A stretch of 45,060 nucleotides of DNA, taken from Arenicellales bacterium. GTDB taxonomy: Bacteria > Pseudomonadota > Gammaproteobacteria > BMS3Bbin11. Below the pieces are notes generated by a model. The model was given only the letters and a program-made list of their open reading frames with translations. It ran no database searches and had not been told where the DNA came from. The DNA is taken from the NCBI GenBank assembly GCA_029287915.1, contig JARFQE010000059.1:1-45060 (forward strand). Direction: 5' to 3'. Positions within the stretch are counted from its first letter, which is position 1. The number at the start of each line of letters is the position of its first letter. The translations under genes were made by a program, and so were the position numbers. This document shows positions 27,855-38,688 of the stretch, one piece after another.

Positions 27855-28001
27855 CGGCATTTCCTTAATCTTGAGAGAGAAATATATATAAGTATCACCC
27901 AGCAATCAGTCGCTAGCAAGTTGCCCTGTTTCGATTGCATAGTGGATGACAGAACATGCTGTAAATTTTGCAGTCTATGGTCCTATGTCTGCACCCGGTT
28001 G

Positions 28002-29810
28002 TTAGCGGTGGCGAGCTGATCTACTGATTTTGCTGTCATTGCTGCCCAGTGCCTGCGCAGCATCTGTACTAGTCACTCCGTTGTGCTGCTCGGTGGAGTC
28101 AAAGCTGCCCACAGCAATGACCCAGTCCGAAGTCGTGTCCAGCCTGATCTTATGGATTCCGGCCATCAGACTACCGATTTCCTTCTCGCCATAATCAGCG
28201 CGGGTGTCAACTGCCACCACCCTCTGTCTGCCACGCATGCTACGGAGATCGACCGTCATCGCGTTCGTGTCTTCAGCAAAGAAGATAAAGTGCTTGCTGT
28301 CGGCACTGGCCAGGCAATATGCATCAGTACCAGTGACACGACAATTATCCGGTGACATGCTTAATTTGAGTCGACCATCTCTCCAGAATTCCCGGTGTGC
28401 TCGAAATGACCGTTTGAGGGACTCGGGATGATACCCGCATGGACCATCTGCAAGAAAGGGGCCGAATATATTGAAACGCGTTGAGAAGTGGCCGAAGAAG
28501 CCGCCCATTCCTCCGGCCATGGCTTGCCACCAGATCAAACGACGGCTACCGGTTTCGTTAAGCCGGTCCGGGTCACTCACATTCCCCGGCCAGCATTGCC
28601 ATCGGTTGTATGTATGCCGTTCCTCATAAATGGAAGGTTTATCCGTTTGCGCATCGAGATCCTGCCTGATTTCGTGGAAGTCAACAGGGCCTTTGTCAGT
28701 TGTCTCAAGGTCGTATGGGCTGCCGCCAAACCCGGCATATGAGTTGGCGCCAAAGCTTTCATTTTGCCATCCACGAGACATTAACATGTGCGGCCAGCCC
28801 ATCATTCGATTCAATTCGCTGGCCCACCAGGCCGCTTCCATTTCAGCATCAGGCATTTCAACGGTATCGAAGCCAAAGCTCATGGTCCATCCTGGCAGCG
28901 GGCCCAGACGAGCAGCTATATAACGCATGAGCCGCTGATGTCGAATTCCCCGCATCCCTCCGCCGAGGTGATTAGGCGTCTGTCTTCTGTCGTTGTCACC
29001 CCAGGCCCAGATGTGGGTGCGTCCGCCGCGTTCATGGGCGTGCCTGATGGCAAGTTCAAGAGTGTCAAACAGTGCCAGGTCGGGTTCATCGAGGTCGGGG
29101 TCTGTGTCACTGGTAAAGTCGTCGATGCTCAGAGCACCCATGCGGAACCAGCTATAGAAAACAGCGAAGAAGTAGATATCGAAGCCGTTGTCCCGGGTGT
29201 TGTTCCAGTAGTCAGCAATGAGACCCACCCGGCTCGGATGCCCCAGGATCCGTGAGGAGTGTTTGTACTGTTGCTCATAATCCTGCTGGTTCATGAAAAC
29301 TTGATAGACATATCCTGCAAGATGATCGATGTCCTGTTCCATAATGGCATACTTGTTTCCCACATTAGTCAGGAATCCTTTCAGGCTGGAATCAGAGCGT
29401 GGTGCCACGATCACGGAGCCAGTCTGTCCATCGAGCTCAGGGTCACTACTAAATGTCGAGAAGCTCCATGCACCGGTACGTGTGCCAGTAAAGCGAAATT
29501 TCCACTGGTTGTCTCCGGCATAGAACATCTGTGTCTTATGCTGCAATCCCGTGCCGGAGTGAACGAAAGTTACCGTGGCGATAACATCAAAGGGATTTCC
29601 GGTCCATGATGTGTTTACCAGTGTCCACTCCTCGTATTTCCACATCACGGCTTGCCGCTCTTTCAGGCTCATTCCATAGCCATTTGTCATGGTAAGTGGA
29701 TACATCAGCAAACAGATGAGCACGGTATGTATGCTCTGCCTTCTGCTGCAGATTTTGCTGATTTGGCATTCAGGAGTAAGATCTACGGAAGGTTCTGCTG
29801 ACATAATCAT
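28002..29810 (-). CDS. Secreted DUF5060 domain glycoside-hydrolase-like protein
   Basis: About 602 aa. A hydrophobic stretch IHTVLICLLMYPLTMTNGYG serves as signal sequence after an unusually long basic N-terminus. The DUF5060 beta-sandwich spans about residues 60-150 (WKYEEWTLVNTSWTGNPFDV through TGSVIVAP). A TIM-barrel-like domain follows, with HIWAWGDNDRR, SFGFDTVEMPD and KPSIYEERHTY; the glutamates in the last two segments are candidates for the catalytic pair. A small beta domain ends the chain. DUF5060 proteins act on polysaccharides where studied; the substrate here is unknown. The start is uncertain (GTG 29852, ATG 29810 or ATG 29804). No carbohydrate genes are adjacent. Confidence 0.72.
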   Translation of the reverse strand: MIMSAEPSVDLTPECQISKICSRRQSIHTVLICLLMYPLTMTNGYGMSLKERQAVMWKYEEWTLVNTSWTGNPFDVIATVTFVHSGTGLQHKTQMFYAGDNQWKFRFTGTRTGAWSFSTFSSDPELDGQTGSVIVAPRSDSSLKGFLTNVGNKYAIMEQDIDHLAGYVYQVFMNQQDYEQQYKHSSRILGHPSRVGLIADYWNNTRDNGFDIYFFAVFYSWFRMGALSIDDFTSDTDPDLDEPDLALFDTLELAIRHAHERGGRTHIWAWGDNDRRQTPNHLGGGMRGIRHQRLMRYIAARLGPLPGWTMSFGFDTVEMPDAEMEAAWWASELNRMMGWPHMLMSRGWQNESFGANSYAGFGGSPYDLETTDKGPVDFHEIRQDLDAQTDKPSIYEERHTYNRWQCWPGNVSDPDRLNETGSRRLIWWQAMAGGMGGFFGHFSTRFNIFGPFLADGPCGYHPESLKRSFRAHREFWRDGRLKLSMSPDNCRVTGTDAYCLASADSKHFIFFAEDTNAMTVDLRSMRGRQRVVAVDTRADYGEKEIGSLMAGIHKIRLDTTSDWVIAVGSFDSTEQHNGVTSTDAAQALGSNDSKISRSARHR

Positions 29811-29959
29811 TCGTCTATTCTGTTGTGTGTAATTCCCAGTCAAATTCAACACTGCCCTTCAATCTAATGATGTGGTGTTGCATAGATCAATTGAATCTGC
29901 TGAATAGTGTGCTCACTGGTAAAAAAACAATAACTGGAAAATTACTGTTACAGGATGAA

Positions 29960-30784
29960 TTAAAACTGTCGCTTTAAATCTGCTTTTTGCATCAGTGATG
30001 TTGCCAGTTCTTCAACAGACATGCTGCTGGATTCGACAGCGGTGATGTTTTCCTGCCTGAACAGGGTCTCAACCAGTCGTACCTCCTTACGACATTGTTC
30101 AACAGAAGCATAGCTGCTATCCGGCATACGGGACTGTCGAATTTTGTGTAACGAGACTGGGTCGATAATGAGGCCAAAGGTTTTTTTCTTCCATTGTTTT
30201 AATGCATCCGGCAGTCTGGCTTTCTCCAGGTCTTCAGAAACCAGAGGGTAATTGGCTGCACGTATGCCAAATTGCATAGCAAGGTAGATGCAGGTGGGCG
30301 TCTTGCCAGATCTTGACACACCAGCCAGTATGATATCTGCCTGCTGATAGTCTTTGGTTCGCATTCCATCATCAACATTTAATGTGAAATTGACTGCATC
30401 CATACGGGTAAGGTACTGGTTTTTATCAAGTATCCCGTGTGTATGACCGATTACAGGTGAGCTATGTTGATGCAGTGCAGATTGTAATGATGGCAGGCAG
30501 GTTGCAAACAGATCCAGTACAAAAAAGTCCTTATTAATGAGTTTCTGCCGGAGTGTTTCATTAGAAAGTGTGCTGAAGACAACAACTCGCTGGCCATTTT
30601 GCATAACCGTATCGATCTGATTGATGGCTGCGTCAATCTTCTCATCGGTATCGACATATGGCAGCACAGTAAATCGACGATTGTCCTCATGAAACTGAGT
30701 AAGCAGGCTCCTGCCCAGCGCCTCCGCAGTAATACCGGTACGGTCAGAGACAAAAAAAACTTCAAGACTGTTTCGTTGATCCAT
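29960..30784 (-). CDS. ppsR: Phosphoenolpyruvate synthase regulatory protein (PpsR/PSRP)
   Basis: Bifunctional ADP-dependent kinase and phosphate-dependent phosphorylase that switches PEP synthase off and on by acting on a threonine near its catalytic His. The 274-aa chain has the FFVSDRTGITAEALG start (about residue 10) and a P-loop GVSRSGKT at 155-162, followed by PTCIYLA, as in the DUF299 family. The ppsA target gene is not in the window. The promoter region upstream contains heptamer array D, which sits between this gene and the 5-oxoprolinase stop. Confidence 0.93.
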   Translation of the reverse strand: MDQRNSLEVFFVSDRTGITAEALGRSLLTQFHEDNRRFTVLPYVDTDEKIDAAINQIDTVMQNGQRVVVFSTLSNETLRQKLINKDFFVLDLFATCLPSLQSALHQHSSPVIGHTHGILDKNQYLTRMDAVNFTLNVDDGMRTKDYQQADIILAGVSRSGKTPTCIYLAMQFGIRAANYPLVSEDLEKARLPDALKQWKKKTFGLIIDPVSLHKIRQSRMPDSSYASVEQCRKEVRLVETLFRQENITAVESSSMSVEELATSLMQKADLKRQF

Positions 30785-30801
30785 GGTTTAGTTTAAAAAA
30801 A

Positions 30802-30899
30802 GTTCCGAGTATGAAGTTCCAGGTTCCATGTTCCAGGTTCCAAGTTTCAAGTTTCAAGTTTCAAGGAAGAAGTTTTTCTTTCCCCTTTCCCCTGTCCCC
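30802..30899. repeat. Heptanucleotide repeat array D
   Basis: Fourteen consecutive 7-base frames. It begins GTTCCGA, GTATGAA, GTTCCAG, GTTCCAT, GTTCCAG, GTTCCAA, then three perfect GTTTCAA (30844-30864). Two linking frames follow, then TTTCCCC, TTTCCCC and TGTCCCC (30879-30899) in the same register. It fills the gap between ppsR and the 5-oxoprolinase stop. Confidence 0.88.
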
Positions 30900-30900
30900 T

Positions 30901-33900
30901 TTAAACTTTTTTTTCTTTTGCCCCATAGCCACCACCTCCTGGGGTTCTGATCAGTATTTTCCCTCCCGCAGGCAGATCCACTGCTGCACAGCCAGACAGG
31001 GCATGATGTTTTCCGTCTGGGTCAATATACCAGTTTTCTCCACATTTCCCCGCACCACCTCCGGCCAGGCCAAAAGGTACCGTCTGGCGCCGGTTGGAGA
31101 GAATTGAAATTTGCACCGGCTGATGGAAACGTATGCAGCGTTCTACACCATTCCCGCCATTGAACTTTCCATCCCCACCACTACCAGGACGGCAGCGAAA
31201 ATATTCCAGCTGCACGGGAAAGCGCTGCTCGAGTATCTCTGGATCGGTAAGTCGGGAATTAGTCATGTGTGACTGTACAGCACTGGTGCCATGATGATCA
31301 GGGCCAGCCCCCGTTCCACCACAGATGGTTTCATAGTACTGAAAGTTTTCATTGCCAAAAGTGAAATTATTCATCGTGCCCTGGGATGCGGCCATTACAC
31401 CGAGTGCGGCAAACAGGCAATCGACAATGACTTGAGAGCTCTCTACATTACCAGCTACCACTGCTGCTGGATAATCGGGGTTGATGAAAGAGTGTGATGG
31501 TATGCGTATCTGCAGCGGGCGCAGACAGCCTTCATTCAGTGGAATATCCTTGTTCACCAGGCAACGAAATACATAGAGTACTGCAGCGCGACATACAGAA
31601 GCCGGTGCATTGAAGTTTGAACTGAGCTGTGCAGATGTGCCATCGAAATCAATTACCGCTGACTGTTGTTGTCGGTCTATATCAATAGTGACATGGATTT
31701 GCGCACCATTATCCATGGTACAACAAAACTGGCCATTGTTTAGTGTGTCGAGGAGTTTTATGACGGTCGATTCTGCATTGTTCAGCACATGGATGACATA
31801 GTTGCTGACCACGGTTGTACCGAACTCATCCAACAATTTATGCAGTTCATTTATGCCCTGATGGTTGGCAGCGAGCTGTGCGCGTAAATCAGCAATATTT
31901 TGTTCCGGCTTGCGCGCAGGATAGGGTCCTTTAGTCAGGATTGCAGTCAGTAGTGTTTCATCAAGTCGATAGTTCTGAACAAATCGAATGTTATCAAACA
32001 GAACTCCTTCTTCCATTATGTTTCCGCTGTTTGCCGGCATGGAGCCCGGGGTGATGCCGCCTATATCAGCATGATGGCCGCGTGAAGCGACGAAAAACAA
32101 CAGTGTTTTATTGTCCTGGCAATATACCGGCGTGATGACAGTGATATCGGGCAAGTGAGTGCCGCCCTGATAGGGATTATTGAGTATGAAAGAGTCACCG
32201 CGGCTGATATCATTTTTATGCTTGTCAATCACTGCACGTACTGAGTCTGACATCGAGCCAAGATGAACTGGAATATGTGGGGCGTTGGCAATCAGCTCGC
32301 CAGCCGCTGTGAACAGGGCACAGGAAAAATCCATACGTTCCTTTATGTTCACTGAATGACTGGTGCGCTCTAATACCAGGCCCATCTGTTCGGCTATATT
32401 CATGAATCGTCGATTGAATATCTCCAGCAGGACCGGGTCTGCCTGTTGATAGATAGCCTTTTTATGGATCGCTGGTTGCCTGACGGTGCGAGTAAGGACG
32501 ATGGCCAGATCTCCCTTGACTTCAGCCTGCCAGCCGGTCTCCACGACAAGTGTGCCGGTACTTTCTGCAATGATTGCAGGGCCGGTTATGGTCTGTCCGC
32601 AAGCTAATGCTTCTCTGTTGTAGATGAGGGCCTTATGCATTACACCAGCACTGAAGAATTCAGTGTGGTCTGCTTCTGCAGTCCCCTGAAGTTGGTGAAA
32701 AAACTTACCTGTTGGACTTTCGGTTTGAGTTGAGATTGTTACCCGCAGGCTTTCAATGATGATGGAACTTGCAGGATCGGAATAACCAAATTGTTGCTGA
32801 TGGGCAGCGGTGAACTGGTCGATCAGGACATCAACATCTGTCGAGAACGGTAACTCCAGAGTGGTATCAGAGCCCGGATAACGTAGAAACAGGCGGGCGA
32901 TTTTTTGTGTATTGCTACAATCCTCGCCCTGTTGTTTGAGGTCGTTCAGGCCAAGATCAGATAGTTGCGAGAATTTCTGTTGCAGACGAGCCGGGCTACT
33001 GGGGGACAGAGTATGACCAATGGCGGCTTCATGTACGGTGCTGATCGCTGCCAGGCCAATACCATAGGCAGACAGAACGCCGGCCAGCGGATGACAGTAG
33101 ATGGTTTTCATGCCCAGTGCATCGGCAAGCAGACAGGCGTGTTGACCGCCGGCGCCACCAAATACACAAAGGGTGTAACAGGAAATATCGTAACCTCGTT
33201 GCACCGAAATTTTTCTTATTGCCTGGGCCATGTTTTCAACGGCAATAGTGAGAAAACCCTCGGCAATATTTAATGGGTCGTTAGCTGCATCAGCCCATGT
33301 TTGCTGTTCGATGAATTGAGAAAACTTTTCTGCCACATGTTCTGCATCAAGCGGGCTGTCTCCGTCAGCACCGAACACGGCAGGAAAGTGTCCGGGCTGT
33401 ATCTTGCCCAGCAATACATTACAGTCTGTCAGCGTTAATGGCCCGTTGCGTCGATAACAGGCAGGGCCGGGATTTGCGCCTGCTGAATCCGGCCCCACCT
33501 GAAAACGCCCATCAGCATAATGAAGAATTGAACTGCCTCCAGCCGCTACGGTGTTTATTCGCATCATCGGGGTGCGCAGGCGGATTCCAGCAACCAGCTG
33601 TTCTGACTGATGTTCATAGTCACCGGCATAATGCCAGACATCGGTAGAAGTCCCTCCCATATCAAAACCGATCAAACGATCGAAACCGGCAAGACGGGCA
33701 GTTTCGATACCACCGACAACACCGCCAGCAGGTCCGGATAGAACCGCGTCTTTGCCATGAAAAGAACTGGCATGGCACAGGCCGCCGGTGGATTGCATGA
33801 ATAGTAATGGAATATCCCCCAACTCGCGTTGTACCTGGTTTACATATCGCGACAGTACCGGTGATAAATAGGCATCTGCTACTGTTGTATCGCCGCGTGA

Positions 33901-34506
33901 AACCAGCCGTGGCAGAGGGCTGCTTATCGATGACAGGGAAATCTGTTCAAAGCCGCTTTGGCTGGCAAGTTCAGCTAACGCCTGTTCATGTACGGGAAAG
34001 TGATAACCATGCATCAGTACAATGGCGATTGAGCGAAAACCAGCTAGATAGGCTTTATCCAGAGCCTTGCGGCAACTGTCTTTATCCAGTGATTTTATAA
34101 TCCTGCCTGCAGCACTGATACGTTCCGGGATTTCAATCACATGATCATACAGACTGTCGAATAGCTGTATGTTCAGGGCAAAAATATCCGGACGGTTTTG
34201 CCCACCTATGCGAAGTGCGTCTGCAAAACCTTTGGTAATGGCAAGAACAGTCGGTGTGCCCCTCCGCTCCAGCAGGGCATTGGTAGCCACAGTCGTGCCC
34301 ATACGGACACTTTCTATCTGTTCAGCTGGGATCGGTGCTGATTTGCTCAGTGAAAGTATGTGCCTGATACCGGCAATCGCAGCATCAGGATATCGCTCGG
34401 GATTTTCCGATAGTAGCTTATGACTATGAAGTCTGCCCTCTGGGTCGCTGGCGATGACATCAGTGAAGGTGCCACCCCTGTCAATCCAGAACTTCCAGCG
34501 TGTCAC
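30901..34506 (-). CDS. Fused 5-oxoprolinase / hydantoinase A-B type enzyme
   Basis: ATP-dependent amidohydrolase of 1201 aa with the HyuA and HyuB parts joined in one chain, as in eukaryotic OPLAH and some bacterial 5-oxoprolinases. The HyuA half (about residues 1-680) begins WIDRGGTFTDVIA and contains IGFDMGGTSTDVWHY, both nucleotide-binding segments of the actin-like fold. The HyuB half (about 700-1195) begins FNRRFMNIAEQMGLVLERT and includes ADIGGITPGSMPANS and the glycine-rich GGTGAGPDHHG. The likely reaction is opening of 5-oxoproline to glutamate, though hydantoin substrates cannot be excluded. The GTG start overlaps the dksA-like stop in GTGA. Confidence 0.88.
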   Translation of the reverse strand: MTRWKFWIDRGGTFTDVIASDPEGRLHSHKLLSENPERYPDAAIAGIRHILSLSKSAPIPAEQIESVRMGTTVATNALLERRGTPTVLAITKGFADALRIGGQNRPDIFALNIQLFDSLYDHVIEIPERISAAGRIIKSLDKDSCRKALDKAYLAGFRSIAIVLMHGYHFPVHEQALAELASQSGFEQISLSSISSPLPRLVSRGDTTVADAYLSPVLSRYVNQVQRELGDIPLLFMQSTGGLCHASSFHGKDAVLSGPAGGVVGGIETARLAGFDRLIGFDMGGTSTDVWHYAGDYEHQSEQLVAGIRLRTPMMRINTVAAGGSSILHYADGRFQVGPDSAGANPGPACYRRNGPLTLTDCNVLLGKIQPGHFPAVFGADGDSPLDAEHVAEKFSQFIEQQTWADAANDPLNIAEGFLTIAVENMAQAIRKISVQRGYDISCYTLCVFGGAGGQHACLLADALGMKTIYCHPLAGVLSAYGIGLAAISTVHEAAIGHTLSPSSPARLQQKFSQLSDLGLNDLKQQGEDCSNTQKIARLFLRYPGSDTTLELPFSTDVDVLIDQFTAAHQQQFGYSDPASSIIIESLRVTISTQTESPTGKFFHQLQGTAEADHTEFFSAGVMHKALIYNREALACGQTITGPAIIAESTGTLVVETGWQAEVKGDLAIVLTRTVRQPAIHKKAIYQQADPVLLEIFNRRFMNIAEQMGLVLERTSHSVNIKERMDFSCALFTAAGELIANAPHIPVHLGSMSDSVRAVIDKHKNDISRGDSFILNNPYQGGTHLPDITVITPVYCQDNKTLLFFVASRGHHADIGGITPGSMPANSGNIMEEGVLFDNIRFVQNYRLDETLLTAILTKGPYPARKPEQNIADLRAQLAANHQGINELHKLLDEFGTTVVSNYVIHVLNNAESTVIKLLDTLNNGQFCCTMDNGAQIHVTIDIDRQQQSAVIDFDGTSAQLSSNFNAPASVCRAAVLYVFRCLVNKDIPLNEGCLRPLQIRIPSHSFINPDYPAAVVAGNVESSQVIVDCLFAALGVMAASQGTMNNFTFGNENFQYYETICGGTGAGPDHHGTSAVQSHMTNSRLTDPEILEQRFPVQLEYFRCRPGSGGDGKFNGGNGVERCIRFHQPVQISILSNRRQTVPFGLAGGGAGKCGENWYIDPDGKHHALSGCAAVDLPAGGKILIRTPGGGGYGAKEKKV

Positions 34507-34871
34507 GCTTGTTCGTGTTTTGCCTGACAGCTAATGCAGCGTACAGCTGTAGGATTGGCCTTCAGACGGGCAATGGCAATTGGTGCATCGCAATCGATAC
34601 AGATGCCGTATGCACCATCCTCCATACGTCTGAGGGCAGCCTCAAGGTTTTTCAGTTCATGCTGATGTTGTTTTAACAGGCCAAGGTTAATCTCGGTCAG
34701 CATCTCACTGAGTGATTCCTCCTGCTTGTCGTGAACCTTGCCGGCCAGAGAGAGGGCAGGGCTGCTGCCTTCCTTGATTAATTCATCATGAATTTCCTGC
34801 TGTAGCTGTTTCTTGTATTCCAGCAGACTGTTGCGTATTTTGTTTAGTTCTTTTTCACTGATATTTGGCAT
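34503..34871 (-). CDS. DksA/TraR family zinc-finger protein
   Basis: 122 aa. An N-terminal helical hairpin (about residues 5-85), with acidic residues and E-rich turns, precedes a four-cysteine zinc finger, Cys91-x2-Cys94 and Cys112-x2-Cys115, in CIDCDAPIAIARLKANP. DksA-type proteins enter the RNA polymerase secondary channel and adjust transcription with ppGpp. The loop aspartates typical of DksA are not obvious, so this is likely a paralogue rather than DksA itself. Its last bases overlap the start of the 5-oxoprolinase gene. Array B lies directly upstream. Confidence 0.85.
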   Translation of the reverse strand: MPNISEKELNKIRNSLLEYKKQLQQEIHDELIKEGSSPALSLAGKVHDKQEESLSEMLTEINLGLLKQHQHELKNLEAALRRMEDGAYGICIDCDAPIAIARLKANPTAVRCISCQAKHEQA

Positions 34872-34882
34872 CTAAAGGCTCC

Positions 34883-34938
34883 GTGTTAGGTATTACGTTT
34901 TATATTTTACGTAAAACCTAATACGTAAATCGTAAAAC
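34883..34938. repeat. Heptanucleotide repeat array B
   Basis: Eight contiguous units: GTGTTAG, GTATTAC, GTTTTAT, ATTTTAC, GTAAAAC, CTAATAC, GTAAATC, GTAAAAC. The first half uses GTTTTAC-type units and the second its complement GTAAAAC, so the array is roughly palindromic. It occupies the gap between the metH stop and the DksA-like gene start. Bases 34904-34927 equal the inverse of 4537-4560. Confidence 0.85.
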
Positions 34939-34947
34939 TTTTCTTTT

Positions 34948-37900
34948 TTAACTATCATCCGGTTCATAAGCAAGCACAGGTGCAAGCCAGCGTTCGACTT
35001 CTGCCCTGGACATGTCCTTGCGGCTGGCATAGCTCTCAACCTGGTCCTGGCCAATACGCCCGGTACCAAAGTAGCGTGCCTCAGGATGGGAAAAATAGAA
35101 GCCGCTTACCGAGGCTGCGGGATACATGGCAAAGCTGTCGGTCAGTTTAACAACAGAACGTTTGTTGGCTTCCAGTAATTCCCATAGCAGAGCCTTTTCA
35201 GTATGATCAGGGCAGGCAGGATAGCCCGGCGCCGGTCTAATACCCTGGTATTTTTCGGCAATAAGATCTTCATTTGCCAGGTTTTCATCGACCGCATAGG
35301 CCCAGAATTCGCAACGGGTACGTTTATGCATCAGCTCTGCGAAGGCTTCAGCAAGACGGTCAGCCATAGCCTTTAACATGATAGCGCTATAATCATCATG
35401 TGTGGCCTCAAATTTGGCTAGCCTGTCCTCGATTCCAATGCCCGTGGTAACAATAAAAGCACCGATATAATCGGCTATGCCGCTGCCTTCAGGCTGAAGA
35501 AAATCAGATAGACAGAGATTTGGAGTTCCTTTCTTGACCATTTGCTGGCGTATACCATGCAATCGCAGTTGTACTTCGTTGCGCTGCTCATCGGTGTAAA
35601 TATTAATGTCATCATAATCGACGCTGTTGGCTGGAAACAGCCCAATGACTGCCTGTGCCTGCAACCATTTTTCATCGATGATTTTTTTCAGCATGGCCTG
35701 TGCGTCATCAAATAGCTCGCGGGCATGAACCCCTTTCTCAGGATGGTCGAAAATGGCCGGGTAGCGTCCACTTATTTCCCAGGTCTGGAAGAAAGGTGAC
35801 CAGTCTATGTATTGGGATATTTCTTCAAGCGAATAGTCATCAAATTGTCGGATGCCGAGAAAAGTGGGCTTGACCGGTGTATACCCGGATTCGTCACTGC
35901 GGTAGCGATTGGCATGTACCTGTTCCATGCTTGCCAGTTTGCGTGCTTCCAGATTAGCTGAACGACGTACCCGTAGTGCTTCATATTCTTCATCAAGCTG
36001 TTTGACGAATTCATCGCGATTACCTTCCTGAAGCAGGTTGTTGGCTACGCCTACTGCACGTGAGGCATCAAGTACATGGACGACTGTTCCATCATATTGT
36101 GGCGAAATTTTCACCGCGGTATGTATCCTGGACGTGGTTGCACCACCGATCATCAAGGGCAGTTTAAAGTCCAGACGCTGCATTTCCTTTGCCATGTGTA
36201 CCATCTCATCGAGCGACGGCGTGATCAGACCCGACAGACCGATGATATCGACCTTCTCATCAATGGCTGTCTTAAGAATTTTTTCTGCTGGCACCATGAC
36301 ACCAAGATCGATGGTCTCATAATTATTGCACTGAAGAACAACGGCAACGATATTCTTGCCAATATCATGAACATCGCCTTTAACTGTCGCCAGTAGAATC
36401 TTGCCCTGGGTAGAAACACTCTCAGTCTTTTCTGCCTCGATATACGGCAGTAGCCAGGCTACTGCCTTTTTCATTACGCGAGCTGACTTCACTACCTGCG
36501 GCAGGAACATCTTACCGGCACCGAAAAGGTCGCCAACGACATTCATGCCATCCATCAATGGGCCCTCGATGACCTCAATCGGGGTGTTGGCCTGTAGTCG
36601 AGCTTCCTCAGTGTCTTCATCGATAAATTCGGTTATGCCTTTTACCAATGCATGCGAAAGTCGTTCAACGACAGGTAACTGACGCCATTCCTGTTCTTTG
36701 TCATCAGCTACGGCGCTACCATCGCCACGGTATTTTTCTGCAATTTCAAGCAGGCGTTCAGTCGCGTCCTCACGTCGATTGAGGACCACATCCTCGACGC
36801 GTTGACGTAGTTCTTCAGGCAATTCATCATAGATTGCCAGCTGACCCGCATTAACGATACCCATGTCCATGCCGGCAGCAATGGCGTGATAGAGGAACAC
36901 TGCATGTATCGCTTCGCGCACCGGGTTGTTTCCACGAAAGGAGAAGGAGACATTCGAGACGCCACCGGATACCAGTGCATCAGGCAATGTCTGCTTGATG
37001 TCGCGAGTTGCTTCGATGAAATCAAGACCATAATTATTATGTTCCTCGATGCCGGTGGCAACGGCAAAGATGTTGGGGTCGAAGATGATGTCTTCAGCTG
37101 GAAAGGAGACTTCCTTCGTTAACAGATTATAGGCCCGGGTGCAGATTTCGACCTTGCGGGCACAAGTGTCAGCCTGACCGCTTTCATCAAACGCCATAAC
37201 GATGACAGCAGCCCCATATCGACGACAGAGCCTGGCGTGCTTGAGAAAGTTTTCTTCACCTTCCTTCATCGATATGGAATTTACGATGCACTTTCCCTGC
37301 ACACACTTGAGACCCGCTTCAATTATGTCCCATTTTGATGAATCGATCATAATGGGTACTTTGCAGATATCCGGCTCGGAACCAACCAGGTGCAGGAATC
37401 GAACCATGGCTTTTTGTGACTCCAGCATGCCTTCGTCCATATTGATATCGATGATCTGCGCACCATTTTCGACCTGCTGGCGGGCGACATCGAGGGCCTG
37501 CTCATATTCACCTTCCCTGATCAGGCGCTTGAATCGCGCGGAGCCAGTCACATTGGTGCGTTCACCAACATTGACGAACAGTGAGTCAGGCGTGATGTTA
37601 CAGGGTTCCAGTCCGGCCAGACGGCAGGCGGTTTCTTTATCAGGCAAGGCCCGTGGGGTTTTGTCTGCTACAGATTTAGCAATGGCCTTGATATGGGCCG
37701 GTGTGGTGCCGCAACAGCCCCCAACGATATTCAGGAACCCACTGTCAGCCCATTCGCCAAGGTAGCCGGCCATATGTTCGGCATCAAGATCATATTCTCC
37801 AAGTTCATTCGGCAGGCCTGCATTCGGGTGTGCCGAAATTCGGAATTCACTTATATGTGACATCTCTGACACATACTGGCGCAGCTGATCTGGTCCCAGC

Positions 37901-38661
37901 GCGCAGTTGAGCCCAATGGTAAGGGGCCTGGCATGCCGCAGGCTATTGTAAAAGGCCTCAGTTGTCTGACCGGATAAGGTTCGACCGGATGCGTCGGTGA
38001 TAGTGCCTGATATCATCAAAGGCAGGCGTGCAGAGTCTTCTTCAAAAATCTTTTCAACGGCAAATACCGCTGCCTTCGCATTCAGGGTATCGAACACAGT
38101 TTCGATAAGGATTATGTCTATGCCACCTTCCATTAGCGCTCGTGCAGCAACAGTATAGTCATCGACCAGTTCATCGAAGGTGATAGCGCGAGCGCCCGGG
38201 TCGTTGACATCGACCGAGACAGAAGCTGTCTTCTGGTTAGGGCCAAGCACACCGGCAACAAATCGGGGTTTGTCAGCGGTGCTGTATTTGTCCGCTGCCC
38301 GGCGTGCGACACGCGCTGCAGCGACATTTATTTGATGGGCATAGTCAGAAAGACCATAGCGGGCAAGGTCGCTGGGTGTAGCATTGAAACTATTCGTCTC
38401 AAGAATGTCTGCACCCGCCTCGAGGTATTGTTCATGAATGCCCACAATGACATCTGGTTTTGTCAGTACCAGCAGGTCATTCATGCCTTTAAGATTGATA
38501 TTCCAGTCAGCAAACTGTTCGCCGCGATAATCGGCTTCTTCCAGCTTATGACGCTGAATCATGGTTCCCATTGCTCCATCCAGCAGAAGAATACGTTGCT
38601 CAAGCGCCTGCAGTAGTTTTGAGGCAGTTTCAGTATTGGTATACGGGATATTCATGTTCAA
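34948..38661 (-). CDS. metH: Cobalamin-dependent methionine synthase
   Basis: Transfers a methyl group from 5-methyltetrahydrofolate to homocysteine through cobalamin. The 1237-aa length and order are canonical: homocysteine-binding barrel (about 20-340, zinc Cys in GLNCALGPD and VGGCCGT), pterin-binding barrel (about 360-620, [14 protein letters not shown]), cobalamin domain with [10 protein letters not shown] (about 755), where His is the lower axial ligand, and the C-terminal reactivation domain (about 910-1230) with [14 protein letters not shown]. It is the last gene of a SAM-cycle block. A minus-strand TATAAT at 38689-38694 and a double TAGTGCACTA site lie upstream. No B12 riboswitch is visible in that gap. 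Confidence 0.97.
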   Translation of the reverse strand: MNMNIPYTNTETASKLLQALEQRILLLDGAMGTMIQRHKLEEADYRGEQFADWNINLKGMNDLLVLTKPDVIVGIHEQYLEAGADILETNSFNATPSDLARYGLSDYAHQINVAAARVARRAADKYSTADKPRFVAGVLGPNQKTASVSVDVNDPGARAITFDELVDDYTVAARALMEGGIDIILIETVFDTLNAKAAVFAVEKIFEEDSARLPLMISGTITDASGRTLSGQTTEAFYNSLRHARPLTIGLNCALGPDQLRQYVSEMSHISEFRISAHPNAGLPNELGEYDLDAEHMAGYLGEWADSGFLNIVGGCCGTTPAHIKAIAKSVADKTPRALPDKETACRLAGLEPCNITPDSLFVNVGERTNVTGSARFKRLIREGEYEQALDVARQQVENGAQIIDINMDEGMLESQKAMVRFLHLVGSEPDICKVPIMIDSSKWDIIEAGLKCVQGKCIVNSISMKEGEENFLKHARLCRRYGAAVIVMAFDESGQADTCARKVEICTRAYNLLTKEVSFPAEDIIFDPNIFAVATGIEEHNNYGLDFIEATRDIKQTLPDALVSGGVSNVSFSFRGNNPVREAIHAVFLYHAIAAGMDMGIVNAGQLAIYDELPEELRQRVEDVVLNRREDATERLLEIAEKYRGDGSAVADDKEQEWRQLPVVERLSHALVKGITEFIDEDTEEARLQANTPIEVIEGPLMDGMNVVGDLFGAGKMFLPQVVKSARVMKKAVAWLLPYIEAEKTESVSTQGKILLATVKGDVHDIGKNIVAVVLQCNNYETIDLGVMVPAEKILKTAIDEKVDIIGLSGLITPSLDEMVHMAKEMQRLDFKLPLMIGGATTSRIHTAVKISPQYDGTVVHVLDASRAVGVANNLLQEGNRDEFVKQLDEEYEALRVRRSANLEARKLASMEQVHANRYRSDESGYTPVKPTFLGIRQFDDYSLEEISQYIDWSPFFQTWEISGRYPAIFDHPEKGVHARELFDDAQAMLKKIIDEKWLQAQAVIGLFPANSVDYDDINIYTDEQRNEVQLRLHGIRQQMVKKGTPNLCLSDFLQPEGSGIADYIGAFIVTTGIGIEDRLAKFEATHDDYSAIMLKAMADRLAEAFAELMHKRTRCEFWAYAVDENLANEDLIAEKYQGIRPAPGYPACPDHTEKALLWELLEANKRSVVKLTDSFAMYPAASVSGFYFSHPEARYFGTGRIGQDQVESYASRKDMSRAEVERWLAPVLAYEPDDS

Positions 38662-38688
38662 TGATCGATTTGATAAATGTAGCCGCTA

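Noticed and set aside
30802-30899. Possible CRISPR-like repeat array
   Set aside because: Units are 7 bases and contiguous without spacers, and no cas genes are present.
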